Shown here piece after piece: positions 1 through 6,411 of a stretch of 44,389 nucleotides of DNA; position 1 is the stretch's first letter; every line of letters starts with the position of its first letter. The stretch covers positions 1 to 44,389 of the forward strand of contig JAUIKY010000030.1 in NCBI GenBank assembly GCA_030430535.1, read 5' to 3'. The translations under genes were made by a program, and so were the position numbers. This DNA is from Bacteroidia bacterium. GTDB lineage: Bacteria; Bacteroidota; Bacteroidia; Flavobacteriales; Flavobacteriaceae. The notes beneath the pieces were generated by a model. It saw only the letters and a list, made by a program, of their open reading frames with translations, was not told where the DNA came from and did not search any database.

Positions 1-232
1 CAAAGCCATAAATATTATTTTGAATTTCTAGATGCCTTTTAGCTCTGATGCTTTCGGCAAGTTGCAAGATTTTCTTATTCTCTAATTTCTGCGCTTTGGT
101 TAAGGACCCTTTATCGGGTTCTGGTGTCAAATATAATTTCAAGTACTCGTATTTACGATTACCATTTTCGTAATAATCAAGATATAAACTAATTCGTTTC
201 CCTTTTCTACGTTGGCGTAAAGTAACTTTCAT
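1..232 (-). CDS. Tyrosine recombinase (integrase), N-terminal part, cut by the window edge
   Basis: Reading leftward from an ATG at 232, 77 codons are visible before the window ends. The peptide begins MKVTLRQRRKGKRISLYLDY and continues through a basic stretch and a KGSLTKAQKLENKK segment. This is the layout of the Arm-type DNA-binding domain at the N-terminus of Bacteroidetes tyrosine recombinases, which bind arm sites next to the attachment core. The SAM-like core-binding and catalytic R-H-R-Y domains would lie outside the window, so activity cannot be judged. A TATATTTG box lies 66-73 nt upstream of the start. The gene suggests that an integrated element extends to the left, or that its attachment region lies just to the right. 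Confidence 0.8.
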   Translation of the reverse strand, partial: MKVTLRQRRKGKRISLYLDYYENGNRKYEYLKLYLTPEPDKGSLTKAQKLENKKILQLAESIRAKRHLEIQNNIYGF

Positions 233-281
233 TTTTCTTATATTTACTGTGTTAAACGATGTGTTGTATTAATGTTAAATG

Positions 282-331
282 GGCGACAATACGGCAACAA
301 ATATAAGCAAAAAAGGGTAGTTTGGCAACAA
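282..331. repeat. Three phased GGCRACAA repeats upstream of the integrase
   Basis: GGCGACAA at 282-289 and GGCAACAA at 293-300 and 324-331 are direct repeats whose starts are 11 and 31 nt apart. That is about one and three helical turns, so all face the same side of the DNA. They cover the integrase promoter. Integrase arm sites or operator sites are the two likely explanations; the sequence cannot separate them. Confidence 0.5.
298..328 (-). promoter_or_regulatory. Candidate integrase promoter
   Basis: On the minus strand TATATTTG (305 to 298) is preceded 20 nt upstream by TTG (328 to 326), matching the Bacteroidetes -33/-7 consensus. It overlaps two of the three GGCRACAA repeats. Confidence 0.55.
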
Positions 332-394
332 AAAAGAACACTGAAAACCCTGTAAAGCAATGATTAATAGATAGATAACAAACAAAAGAAAGAT

Positions 395-420
395 AATGAA
401 TTTCCTCACGGAAATTCATT
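395..420. repeat. Perfect 11-bp inverted repeat with TCAC loop
   Basis: AATGAATTTCC (395-405) pairs perfectly with GGAAATTCATT (410-420) around a four-base loop. It lies between the divergent integrase and the 455 gene and is followed by only a weak T-rich stretch. It may be a terminator left from a lost gene, an operator or a recombination site. Confidence 0.5.
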
Positions 421-454
421 TTCTAAATTAGGTGCGTCATACTGGCTCAATTAA

Positions 455-919
455 ATGAAAATTGAATTTAGCTACATATTAAAAGAACACGGTTGGGCAA
501 TTGGAACGCTAAAGTCAAGAGATTTTTCGGCTGAATTTAATGCCTCATACCTTCACGATACTTTGAATTCTATTATCAATGCACTAATCGAACTTTTAAC
601 TGACAGAAAAAGAGTTGTAATTCCATTCTACGATGAACCCGGAGAACACCAAATAGTGATTGAAAAAATTGATTCCACCAAAATCACGATTGAATTAAGG
701 TGGTACGAGGCTTACGCAACTGATTATATGATTGATACAGAAAAATATGAATCATTGTTCAAAGGAGAAACGACTTTAAAAAGTCTAGTCTCTAACGGAT
801 TTGACTCAATAAAAAGGATATTAGACGAAGAGGGAATTGATGGATATAAAGAAAAGTGGAGACACGAATTCCCAGTTTCTGATTATAAAAAACTGACTGA
901 ATTATTATCTTTCGACTAG
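455..919 (+). CDS. Hypothetical protein, 154 aa, in accessory region
   Basis: The family is not recognised. The protein is soluble and acidic, with no signal peptide or membrane segment. It alternates predicted strands and helices: the N-terminus MKIEFSYILKEHGWAIG looks like a beta hairpin, and the middle has a DRKRVVIPFYDEPGEH segment. The size and composition would fit an immunity-type or orphan cargo protein of a mobile element, but that rests only on its place between an integrase and a decayed toxin-antitoxin pair. The ATG at 455 is the only sensible start; no Shine-Dalgarno is seen, as usual in this phylum. The reading frame is intact while everything downstream to 1468 is damaged. Confidence 0.6.
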   Translation: MKIEFSYILKEHGWAIGTLKSRDFSAEFNASYLHDTLNSIINALIELLTDRKRVVIPFYDEPGEHQIVIEKIDSTKITIELRWYEAYATDYMIDTEKYESLFKGETTLKSLVSNGFDSIKRILDEEGIDGYKEKWRHEFPVSDYKKLTELLSFD

Positions 920-1003
920 CGCGGAAAGCATCCTTTGAGCGATTCCACGCCGAAATCATAGCCAAACCATTATATACAATTTACAGACGTTACCAAGATT
1001 TGG

Positions 1004-1011
1004 TATATTTG
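1004..1011 (+). promoter_or_regulatory. Candidate promoter -7 box of the parDE remnant
   Basis: TATATTTG at 1004-1011 fits TAnnTTTG. Twenty bases upstream is TTTA (980-983) rather than TTTG. Transcription would start near 1018, about 12 nt before the parD-like ATG. Confidence 0.4.
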
Positions 1012-1029
1012 ATAAAAGCAATATCCACA

Positions 1030-1170
1030 ATGGGAAAAAACACATCAACATCACTAGGAAATCATTTTGAGAAATTCATTAAAGCTCTTGAAATTGGAGA
1101 ACAGAGTGGGTTTGTTGAAAATTTTGACCCAAAACAAAACTTAAAAGAATTACATCGTGAGTACTTATGA
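1030..1170 (+). pseudogene. ParD-like antitoxin with internal in-frame deletion
   Basis: A 46-codon frame starts MGKNTSTSLGNHFEKFI and then jumps straight to KALEIGEQSGFVENF and KELHREYL. Full-length ParD antitoxins are about 75-80 residues. They begin with the same ribbon-helix-helix strand and end with the same ALExGExSGFVxxFD toxin-wrapping tail, with roughly 30 residues in between (the SGRYxSASEVIRxALRLLE region). Here the two ends are fused in frame and the middle, which holds the second part of the ribbon-helix-helix fold, is missing. DNA binding should be lost while the toxin-binding tail remains. It overlaps the parE relic by ATGA at 1167-1170, the normal parDE arrangement. Assignment rests on recognised family motifs. 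Confidence 0.75.
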
Positions 1171-1468
1171 GTGATAACCGATATCGAATAAGTCAAGAAG
1201 CGATTAAGGATTAAAAAAATATTTGGATTTTTACTTTAAATAAATGGTCAAAAGAACAGGCGGACAGATATTATGACCTAATAATTTCAGAGATTGAATT
1301 TATAGCAGATACTTTTTTACTGGTAAATCGGTAGAACAAACTCGGAAAAATTATCGTGTGACTAAAGTAAAATCGCATTTGATTTTTTACAGAAAAGTGG
1401 AAAATGACATTGTAGAAATTGTTAGAATTTTACACCAGCGAATGGATATTAAAAAGCGCCTGAAATAA
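1167..1468 (+). pseudogene. ParE-like toxin relic (RelE/ParE superfamily)
   Basis: The frame opens MSDNRYRISQEAIKD and meets TAA at codon 16, where homologues have leucine. Reading on in the same frame gives a segment related to WSKEQADRYYDLIISEIEFI. A one-base deletion near 1310 (in the GATAC run before CTTTTTTACTGG) then shifts the frame. The remainder reads TGKSVEQTRKNYRVTKVKSH, then LIFYRKVEND and RILHQRMDIKKRLK before TAA. These are the core and C-terminal signatures of ParE toxins. With one nonsense and one frameshift change the toxin is dead, which explains how the antitoxin could shrink without killing the cell. Confidence 0.8.
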
Positions 1469-1508
1469 AAAACACCTGTTTTAAGGGCTTTTGCTTTTTA
1501 CCAAAAAT

Positions 1509-2114
1509 TTACTTCTTCCCAAACGCCTTCACCCCAGCCTCTACCCTAGTTTTTAAATAATTTTCACGGGGCACAATGGGGCAAGAATATTTATCGTTAT
1601 AGGCGCAATAGGGGTTATAGGCTTTGTTGAAATCAATAATCATGGTGTCGCCATCGGGAATTCGGGCATCGATATAGCGCCCGCCGCCATAACTTTCCAG
1701 TCCGTTGGTTTCATCCAAAAACGGTAAAAACAGGTAATCTTCAAAACCTTCCTCTTTCATTAAATCTTTACCTTGATATACATTCAGTTTATATTTTTCA
1801 CCTTTCAGTTCAAAATGCAACACACCGTAAACCCGCTCTTTTGAAACCCTATCGGTAGTGGTTTTCATATTAAACCATTTGGAGTTGGGTGTACGTTCAA
1901 GGCGGGCATTTACCACATAAGTAGAATCGAACTTAAAAAAGTCTAATCCTTCAAAATGCTTTCGGTCTTTATCCTTTAATGGCGATTTTGAAGCATCCTT
2001 AAAATCGGCATTCAATTCTTTTTGAAATTCGGTTTCACCCAATATCGGGCGCTTTTTTTGTGCGCATCCAGATAGGCAGATGAACATTAATAAAATTATA
2101 GTTAATTGCTTCAT
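1509..2114 (-). CDS. DUF1684 family lipoprotein
   Basis: The start is taken at the ATG at 2114, because this places a signal peptide (MKQLTIILLMFICLSGCAQK) at the N-terminus with lipobox LSGC. A longer frame to 2171 would run through a dispersed hairpin repeat. The mature protein has the DUF1684 pattern: an early ELNADFKDASKSPL segment, a central YKLNVYQGKD strand pair, then DFNKAYNPYCAYNDKYSCP and PRENYL near the end. Proteins of this family are small exported lipoproteins of unknown biochemical function, common in Bacteroidetes. It stands alone, convergent with the parDE remnant. Confidence 0.85.
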   Translation of the reverse strand: MKQLTIILLMFICLSGCAQKKRPILGETEFQKELNADFKDASKSPLKDKDRKHFEGLDFFKFDSTYVVNARLERTPNSKWFNMKTTTDRVSKERVYGVLHFELKGEKYKLNVYQGKDLMKEEGFEDYLFLPFLDETNGLESYGGGRYIDARIPDGDTMIIDFNKAYNPYCAYNDKYSCPIVPRENYLKTRVEAGVKAFGKK

Positions 2115-2147
2115 TTTTAAATATTTTTGATGGCCAACCTTTACGTC

Positions 2148-2168
2148 ATGCTGAACTTCATTCAGCAT
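2148..2168. repeat. Dispersed hairpin repeat (ATGCTGAA/TTCAGCAT)
   Basis: ATGCTGAA (2148-2155) and TTCAGCAT (2161-2168) form a perfect stem with loop CTTCA. The wording TCATGCTGAA...TTCAGCATCA matches a family of dispersed palindromes seen in many bacterial genomes. A relative lies at 2212-2227. Confidence 0.6.
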
Positions 2169-2211
2169 CACATAACGCCTCTAAATTATTGCTTTATATA
2201 AGAGTCCTGAA

Positions 2212-2227
2212 ACAAATTCAGGGTGAC
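2212..2227. repeat. Dispersed hairpin repeat (CCTGAA/TTCAGG)
   Basis: CCTGAAACAAATTCAGG with flanking GGTGACG is the same type of element as at 2148-2168, about 60 nt away. Together they occupy much of the gap upstream of the DUF1684 gene. Confidence 0.5.
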
Positions 2228-2332
2228 GCCCAAATCACTAAAAGATTATAAGGTATTCATTAACATTTTCACTTCAAAAATACAACTTCAAAATATTTTA
2301 TATAAGTTTGCAGTTCAATAATAAAAATAAAC

Positions 2333-2413
2333 ATGCGTAGTAACGTCACCATTTGTAGAAAACAATGGACCGCTTCTTATAAGGGAAGCTGTTGGACTTG
2401 TTATATATTGTGA
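2333..2413 (+). CDS. Short leader peptide, 26 aa, upstream of MFS operon
   Basis: ATG at 2333 opens a 26-codon frame ending at TGA 2413. The peptide contains two related blocks, CRKQWTASY and CWTCY, so it has two Trp, three Cys and two Tyr. A TAAGTTTG box at 2303-2310 would start transcription about 16 nt before the ATG, although no clear -33 element is visible. A strong terminator follows 30 nt after the stop. The segment at codons 20-23 can base-pair with the 5' arm of that terminator, so translation of this peptide could control read-through into the MFS gene at 2539. No named family is recognised; the coding call rests on context. Confidence 0.5.
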   Translation: MRSNVTICRKQWTASYKGSCWTCYIL

Positions 2414-2442
2414 TGATGTTATTATAAATTAATACAATATGT

Positions 2443-2476
2443 AAAAGTCCGACCTCAGCGTCGGACTTTTTATTTT
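2443..2476 (+). terminator. Intrinsic terminator, possibly an attenuator
   Basis: AAAAGTCCGAC (2443-2453) pairs perfectly over 11 bp with GTCGGACTTTT (2460-2470), loop CTCAGC, followed by a T-rich tract. GTTGGACTT at 2391-2399 can pair with AAGTCCGAC (2445-2453) with one G-U pair, giving a competing antiterminator. No other promoter is evident before the MFS start at 2539. Confidence 0.8.
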
Positions 2477-2538
2477 TAGTCCAATATCGACTTAAATCAA
2501 AAAAAATATGTGAAATAAAAACAGAACAATTAGAACTC

Positions 2539-3798
2539 ATGAAAAGGCTATTCAACAATTACTTAAACACATTTAAAGGCTTATCGCAAGAGGTATGGTG
2601 GTTGGCGCTTATCACACTAATAAACCGGGCGGGCACGATGGTCATCCCGTTTTTGTCGCTTTACCTCACCGAAAGCCTGCACTTTTCGCTTAGCGATGTA
2701 GGTTGGATTATGAGTGCCTTTGGATTGGGATCGGTAATTGGCTCGTGGCTAGGCGGCCGCATGACCGACAAAATAGGCTATTACAAAGTGATGGCTTTTA
2801 GCTTGTTGGCCACAGGGTTTCTGTTTATCGCCCTTCAGTTTTTGCATACTTTTGAAAGCCTTTGTTTAGGCATTTTTTTGGTGATGCTGGTTGCCGATAT
2901 GTTCCGCCCGGCCATGTTCGTGGCATTGAGCGCTTATAGCAAACCCGAAAACAAAACGCGTTCGGTTACCTTAATACGATTGGCCATAAATTTGGGATTT
3001 TCGGCAGGACCGGCCATTGGCGGACTCATAATTACCACATTGAGCTATGGCGGATTGTTTTGGGTTGACGGGATTACCTGTATTATCGCCACACTGGTTT
3101 TAGTGATGGTTTTAAACCCGAAAAAAGCCAAAGTGTTGGATGAAGTTGTGGTTAACAACCCTAAATCGGCTTACGATGACAAAGCATTTTTGATTTTCTT
3201 GGTGGCAATGGTACTGTTCGGCATTGTGTTTTTACAGTATTTTTCAACCATGCCATTATATTATAAAGAAGTACATTTACTAACCGAATTGGAAATCGGA
3301 ATTTTATTGGGCTCTAACGGATTCTTAATTTTTCTATTGGAAATGCCTTTGATCAAGTGGCTGGAAAACACCCGATTCACCAAAACGGGATTGATGCTTT
3401 TTGGTGCCATTTTAACGGGCGGTAGTTTTTTAATCTTAAATTTCACACCGTGGAGTGGCGTTTTGGTTTTGGGCATGCTGCTGATGACCGTTGGCGAAAT
3501 GATAACCTTTCCTTTTTCCAACGCGTTTGCCTTAGATCGCGCCAAAAAAGGCAATCAAGGCGAGTATATGGCACTATATTCCATTGCCTTTTCCATCGCC
3601 CATATTTTTGGGCACAACGCTGGCATGCGACTGGTTGACAAGCTGGGCTACGACAACACTTGGTACATCGTTACCCTACTGGCTGCGTTTTGTGTATTTT
3701 TGCTTTTTGGCTTGAGTCGTTATTTGAATATGAAAAAAGCACAGCGACAAAAAGCCGTAGAACCTTTGATTGAAAACACGTTAATTGAACATGAGTGA
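2539..3798 (+). CDS. MFS transporter, multidrug-efflux type
   Basis: The 419-aa protein has about twelve hydrophobic segments arranged in two halves, with a basic cytoplasmic stretch in the middle (NPKKAKVLDE). Between TM2 and TM3 lies GSWLGGRMTDKIGYYKV, the classical MFS motif A (GxxxDxxGxxx(R/K)). The N-terminal region SQEVWWLALITLINRAGTMV and the LxxxLHFSLSDVGWI loop resemble the MdtH/YitZ-like drug efflux subgroup, but the substrate cannot be read from sequence. It sits downstream of a leader peptide and terminator. It overlaps the next gene by 8 nt (ATG at 3791 inside its last codons), so the two are translationally coupled. Confidence 0.88.
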   Translation: MKRLFNNYLNTFKGLSQEVWWLALITLINRAGTMVIPFLSLYLTESLHFSLSDVGWIMSAFGLGSVIGSWLGGRMTDKIGYYKVMAFSLLATGFLFIALQFLHTFESLCLGIFLVMLVADMFRPAMFVALSAYSKPENKTRSVTLIRLAINLGFSAGPAIGGLIITTLSYGGLFWVDGITCIIATLVLVMVLNPKKAKVLDEVVVNNPKSAYDDKAFLIFLVAMVLFGIVFLQYFSTMPLYYKEVHLLTELEIGILLGSNGFLIFLLEMPLIKWLENTRFTKTGLMLFGAILTGGSFLILNFTPWSGVLVLGMLLMTVGEMITFPFSNAFALDRAKKGNQGEYMALYSIAFSIAHIFGHNAGMRLVDKLGYDNTWYIVTLLAAFCVFLLFGLSRYLNMKKAQRQKAVEPLIENTLIEHE

Positions 3799-4771
3799 CA
3801 CTATAAAAAAAGACATTATCATTATCGGCGGAGGCCCCATAGGCATTGCCTGTGCTTTGGAATGCAAAAAGCGCCAATGGGATTATTTGATTATTGAAAA
3901 GGGAGCGCTTACCAACTCCCTTTTCAATTACCCCAAAAACATGACGTTCTTTTCCACTTCTGAAAAATTGGAAATTGACGCCATTCCGTTTATAAGCAAC
4001 AACCCCAAACCCAATCGCGACGAGGCTTTGGAGTATTATCGCAGGGTAACTACATCCAATAAACTCAATATCAATCTTTATGAAAATGTGGTTTCGGTTG
4101 AAAAAACTTCCGAAACCTTTAAGATTACAACGAGTAAAAACCATTATTCAGCCAAACATGTTATCATCTGTACGGGGTTTTACGACATCCCCAAACTACT
4201 GAATGTTCCTGGGGAAAGCTTACCCAAAGTGACCCACTATTATAAAGAAGCCCACAATTACAGCATGCAGGACGTTATTGTGGTGGGCGCGAGTAATTCG
4301 GCCGTTGATGCAGCATTGGAAATTTGGCGTAAAGGTGGACGTGTTACCATGGTGGTGCGTGGTGAAACCATTGGCGAACGGGTAAAATATTGGGTGCGCC
4401 CCGATATCATCAACCGCATTGAAGAAGGTAGCATAAAGGCTTATTTTAATTCCGAAATTGCTGAAATCAAACCAGATAGAGTCATTATAAAAACACCCAA
4501 TGGCACCGCAGCCATTCCTAACGATTTCGTGGTGGCGCTTACAGGTTACCTCCCCAATTTCGATTTGTTGGCCAATAGCGGCATAACGGTATCGGATGAC
4601 GGAAAGCGCATCCCCACTTACAATAGCGACACGATGGAAACCAATGTGGAAGACCTGTATTTAGCCGGCGTAATTTGTGGCGGTATGGAAACCCATAAAT
4701 GGTTTATTGAAAACTCCAGAATCCATGCCAAGCAGATTGCTGAGCATATTGAAACGAAAATGAGCAACTAA
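3791..4771 (+). CDS. ypdA: YpdA-family flavoprotein, putative bacillithiol disulfide reductase
   Basis: This is a 326-aa FAD/NAD(P)-binding protein of the thioredoxin-reductase superfamily. The FAD site IIGGGPIG is at residues 11-18, the second nucleotide site VVGASNSAVDAALE starts at 164, and CTGFYDIP at 127-134 contributes to the flavin fold. The N-FTFFSTSEKLEI type segment (51-62) and the absence of the CxxC redox pair of thioredoxin reductase fit YpdA/BdrA, which reduces bacillithiol disulfide with NADPH in Firmicutes and is predicted to do so in Bacteroidetes. The ATG at 3791 is preferred to a TTG at 3785. Its overlap with the exporter gene suggests a joint role, for example thiol-conjugate or electrophile handling, which is inference. 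Confidence 0.85.
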   Translation: MSDTIKKDIIIIGGGPIGIACALECKKRQWDYLIIEKGALTNSLFNYPKNMTFFSTSEKLEIDAIPFISNNPKPNRDEALEYYRRVTTSNKLNINLYENVVSVEKTSETFKITTSKNHYSAKHVIICTGFYDIPKLLNVPGESLPKVTHYYKEAHNYSMQDVIVVGASNSAVDAALEIWRKGGRVTMVVRGETIGERVKYWVRPDIINRIEEGSIKAYFNSEIAEIKPDRVIIKTPNGTAAIPNDFVVALTGYLPNFDLLANSGITVSDDGKRIPTYNSDTMETNVEDLYLAGVICGGMETHKWFIENSRIHAKQIAEHIETKMSN

Positions 4772-4945
4772 GCCTATATGGAGAGAAAGTCCGGTTATTC
4801 ACGTTATCTTGTTACATCCCGAGTTACCAAAACACAAATGTTTTAACGCTATTTTATAATTTTTTTTGTGAATTTCTGTCCTATTTTTTTTTTAGAAACT
4901 GAAATTCTCTTTAAAACAACTTACAATTTTTAAACGCACAGAAGC

Positions 4946-5443
4946 ATGAAAGAGCAATGGGAAAAACTACCAATTTTTAAAAAAGCCATGGAAATTCAGC
5001 TATTGGTAGACCATATTGTGGATAGCGTTGAAAAAACAGACATCGATTTTGAGCACGATATTGAAGCAGAGGTGCTTAAACACAACCTGAGCTATTTAAA
5101 GGAAAATGCGTTAACGATTCCTGCAAAAATAGCTGGCGCATCGGGTGAAGATATGCTGTACGACATAAAAATGGAAAACGCCGCTATTATTAGGAAATGT
5201 GCCAGGGAATTGATAACCGATGCCCGTGGCATTGAGATGCACGGCTTTAAGGATATTGAATATTTAGATTTGCTACGGAAAGAAGTAGACCAATTTAGAA
5301 TCTTGTTTGCCGAATGGGTAAAAACATTTGACCAATGGAATTATATTATTGACCGTTGGGGGCTTTTCAATCCGCCGGGCGTAAATTACGATGATAAAGA
5401 TCCAGATGACGATATCCCATTTAATCCCGATGATTTTGAATAA
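4946..5443 (+). CDS. Four-helix-bundle-like protein, 165 aa
   Basis: The protein is mostly helical and soluble. It opens LPIFKKAMEIQLLVDHIV and carries LKENALTIPAKIAGASGED in the middle. This resembles the WxxAxxL...IRRAAxSIPxNIAEG pattern of the four-helix-bundle (23S intervening-sequence, S23) family, though it is divergent. A conserved-looking LLRKEVDQFRILFAEWV helix follows, and the C-terminal tail (residues about 150-165) is strongly acidic. The gene at 6016 encodes a shorter relative with the same opening and the same L.LR.E...F..L...W helix. The two bracket the Lrp gene; this one ends 5 nt from the Lrp stop, tail to tail. Function unknown. The preceding 175 nt holds no clear promoter. 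Confidence 0.65.
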   Translation: MKEQWEKLPIFKKAMEIQLLVDHIVDSVEKTDIDFEHDIEAEVLKHNLSYLKENALTIPAKIAGASGEDMLYDIKMENAAIIRKCARELITDARGIEMHGFKDIEYLDLLRKEVDQFRILFAEWVKTFDQWNYIIDRWGLFNPPGVNYDDKDPDDDIPFNPDDFE

Positions 5444-5448
5444 CATCG

Positions 5449-5892
5449 CTATTTTATGGGAACCACCTCTTTTTGCTTCACTACGCGCGACAATACTATT
5501 TGTGTTTTCGATTCCCCATAAGTAATCAATTGGTCGATAAAAGACTCCAAGTGCTTGTTGTTTTTTAAAACCACTTCCATCACTATATTTTCATCGCCCG
5601 TAATGCGGTAACAATTTATCACCTCTTCATAGGTTTTTACCTTTTCCAAAAAGGGCTTTAATTTCCCCATAAAAGCCCTCAAAGTGATAATGGCTTTTAG
5701 TTGATAGCCAATTTCAAAAGGCGAAACAATGGCTTTGTACCCTTCAATGATGCCGAGGTCTTCCATCTTTTTTATACGTTCTGAAACCGCCGGCGAACTA
5801 ATGCCCACTTGCCGGCCAATTTCGGCATTGCTCATCCTTGCATTTTGCTGCAAACACCTTAAAATCTTGCTGTTAATCGAATCGACACTCAT
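5449..5892 (-). CDS. Lrp/AsnC family transcriptional regulator
   Basis: The 147-aa protein has an N-terminal winged helix-turn-helix (about residues 1-60; ILRCLQQNARMSNAEIGRQV, then ISSPAVSERIKKMEDLGII). A C-terminal RAM/ligand-binding domain follows (about 65-140) with the GDENIVMEVVLKNNKHLESF core. Size and order are typical of Lrp/AsnC proteins, which form octamers and respond to amino acids. It lies between two paralogous helical proteins, convergent with 4946-5443 and divergent from 6016-6411, so it could regulate the latter from the shared 123-nt gap and its own promoter there. Confidence 0.93.
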   Translation of the reverse strand: MSVDSINSKILRCLQQNARMSNAEIGRQVGISSPAVSERIKKMEDLGIIEGYKAIVSPFEIGYQLKAIITLRAFMGKLKPFLEKVKTYEEVINCYRITGDENIVMEVVLKNNKHLESFIDQLITYGESKTQIVLSRVVKQKEVVPIK

Positions 5893-5930
5893 TTAAAAGA
5901 AAATCAATATTAAAAAATTAAATATTAAAC

Positions 5931-5938
5931 CAAAAATA
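5931..5938 (-). promoter_or_regulatory. Candidate -7 box for the Lrp gene
   Basis: Minus-strand TATTTTTG fits TAnnTTTG and lies 39 nt upstream of the Lrp start. The -33 region is not well conserved. A plus-strand TAATTTTG at 5983-5990 could serve the divergent gene at 6016. Confidence 0.4.
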
Positions 5939-6015
5939 CAATTTTACTTTAAAACCTAAAGAAGAATCTCCTGTCTTGTGAGTAATTTTGATAAAATTGC
6001 TTTTTGGAATAGATT

Positions 6016-6411
6016 ATGTTACACAATACCCCATCAAACCTATCGGATTTACCGGTTTATAAAAAAGCCTTAGAGATTTTTGCGCTATCGCAAAACATTT
6101 CAACCTACCTAAATGACGACCTATCGCTTTTAAAACCAGACGGTTCTGAAGACCCAAACATCTACTTTTCGGGCGATATTGTGCAGCAATCGGTGTCGTT
6201 GGCCCCCGAGATTTTGAATGCCGAACTACAACGTTATTCTGATAAAAAGCACAAACATTTAGCTTCGTTGCGAAAATTAACCAACAAGCTTTATAAAAAC
6301 TCTTATAGATTGGAACGTTCCAACAGCAACGGAAAGGATTTTTTGCCCATTTTACGTAGCGAGCTGAAGAAATTCAAAAAGCTTCAACGCTCGTGGATGC
6401 TCAGCTTGTAA
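6016..6411 (+). CDS. Four-helix-bundle-like protein, 131 aa, paralogue of the 4946 gene
   Basis: This soluble, helical and basic protein opens LSDLPVYKKALEIFALSQNI, matching LPIFKKAMEIQLLVDHI of the 4946 protein. It later has a LASLRKLTNKLYKNSYRL helix and ends LRSELKKFKKLQRSWMLSL, matching LLRKEVDQFRILFAEW. It lacks the acidic tail. A middle segment (VQQSVSLAPEILNAE) aligns with the ENALTIPAKIAGAS segment of the relative. The gene is divergent from Lrp and its stop codon touches the stop of the convergent lipoprotein at 6412. No function is known. The pairing of two such proteins around Lrp is the notable point. Confidence 0.65.
   Translation: MLHNTPSNLSDLPVYKKALEIFALSQNISTYLNDDLSLLKPDGSEDPNIYFSGDIVQQSVSLAPEILNAELQRYSDKKHKHLASLRKLTNKLYKNSYRLERSNSNGKDFLPILRSELKKFKKLQRSWMLSL

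Noticed and set aside
937-1029. Open frame running into parD (SFERFHAEIIAKPLYTIYRR)
   Set aside because: In phase with parD but without a start codon, and it runs through the TATATTTG promoter box. It could be a scrap of an older gene but cannot be assigned.
2346-2558. 70-codon minus-strand frame opposite the leader region
   Set aside because: Crosses the terminator hairpin and the MFS start; the plus-strand features explain the region better.
3671-4144. 157-codon minus-strand frame across the MFS/ypdA junction
   Set aside because: Antisense to two recognised genes; composition not protein-like.
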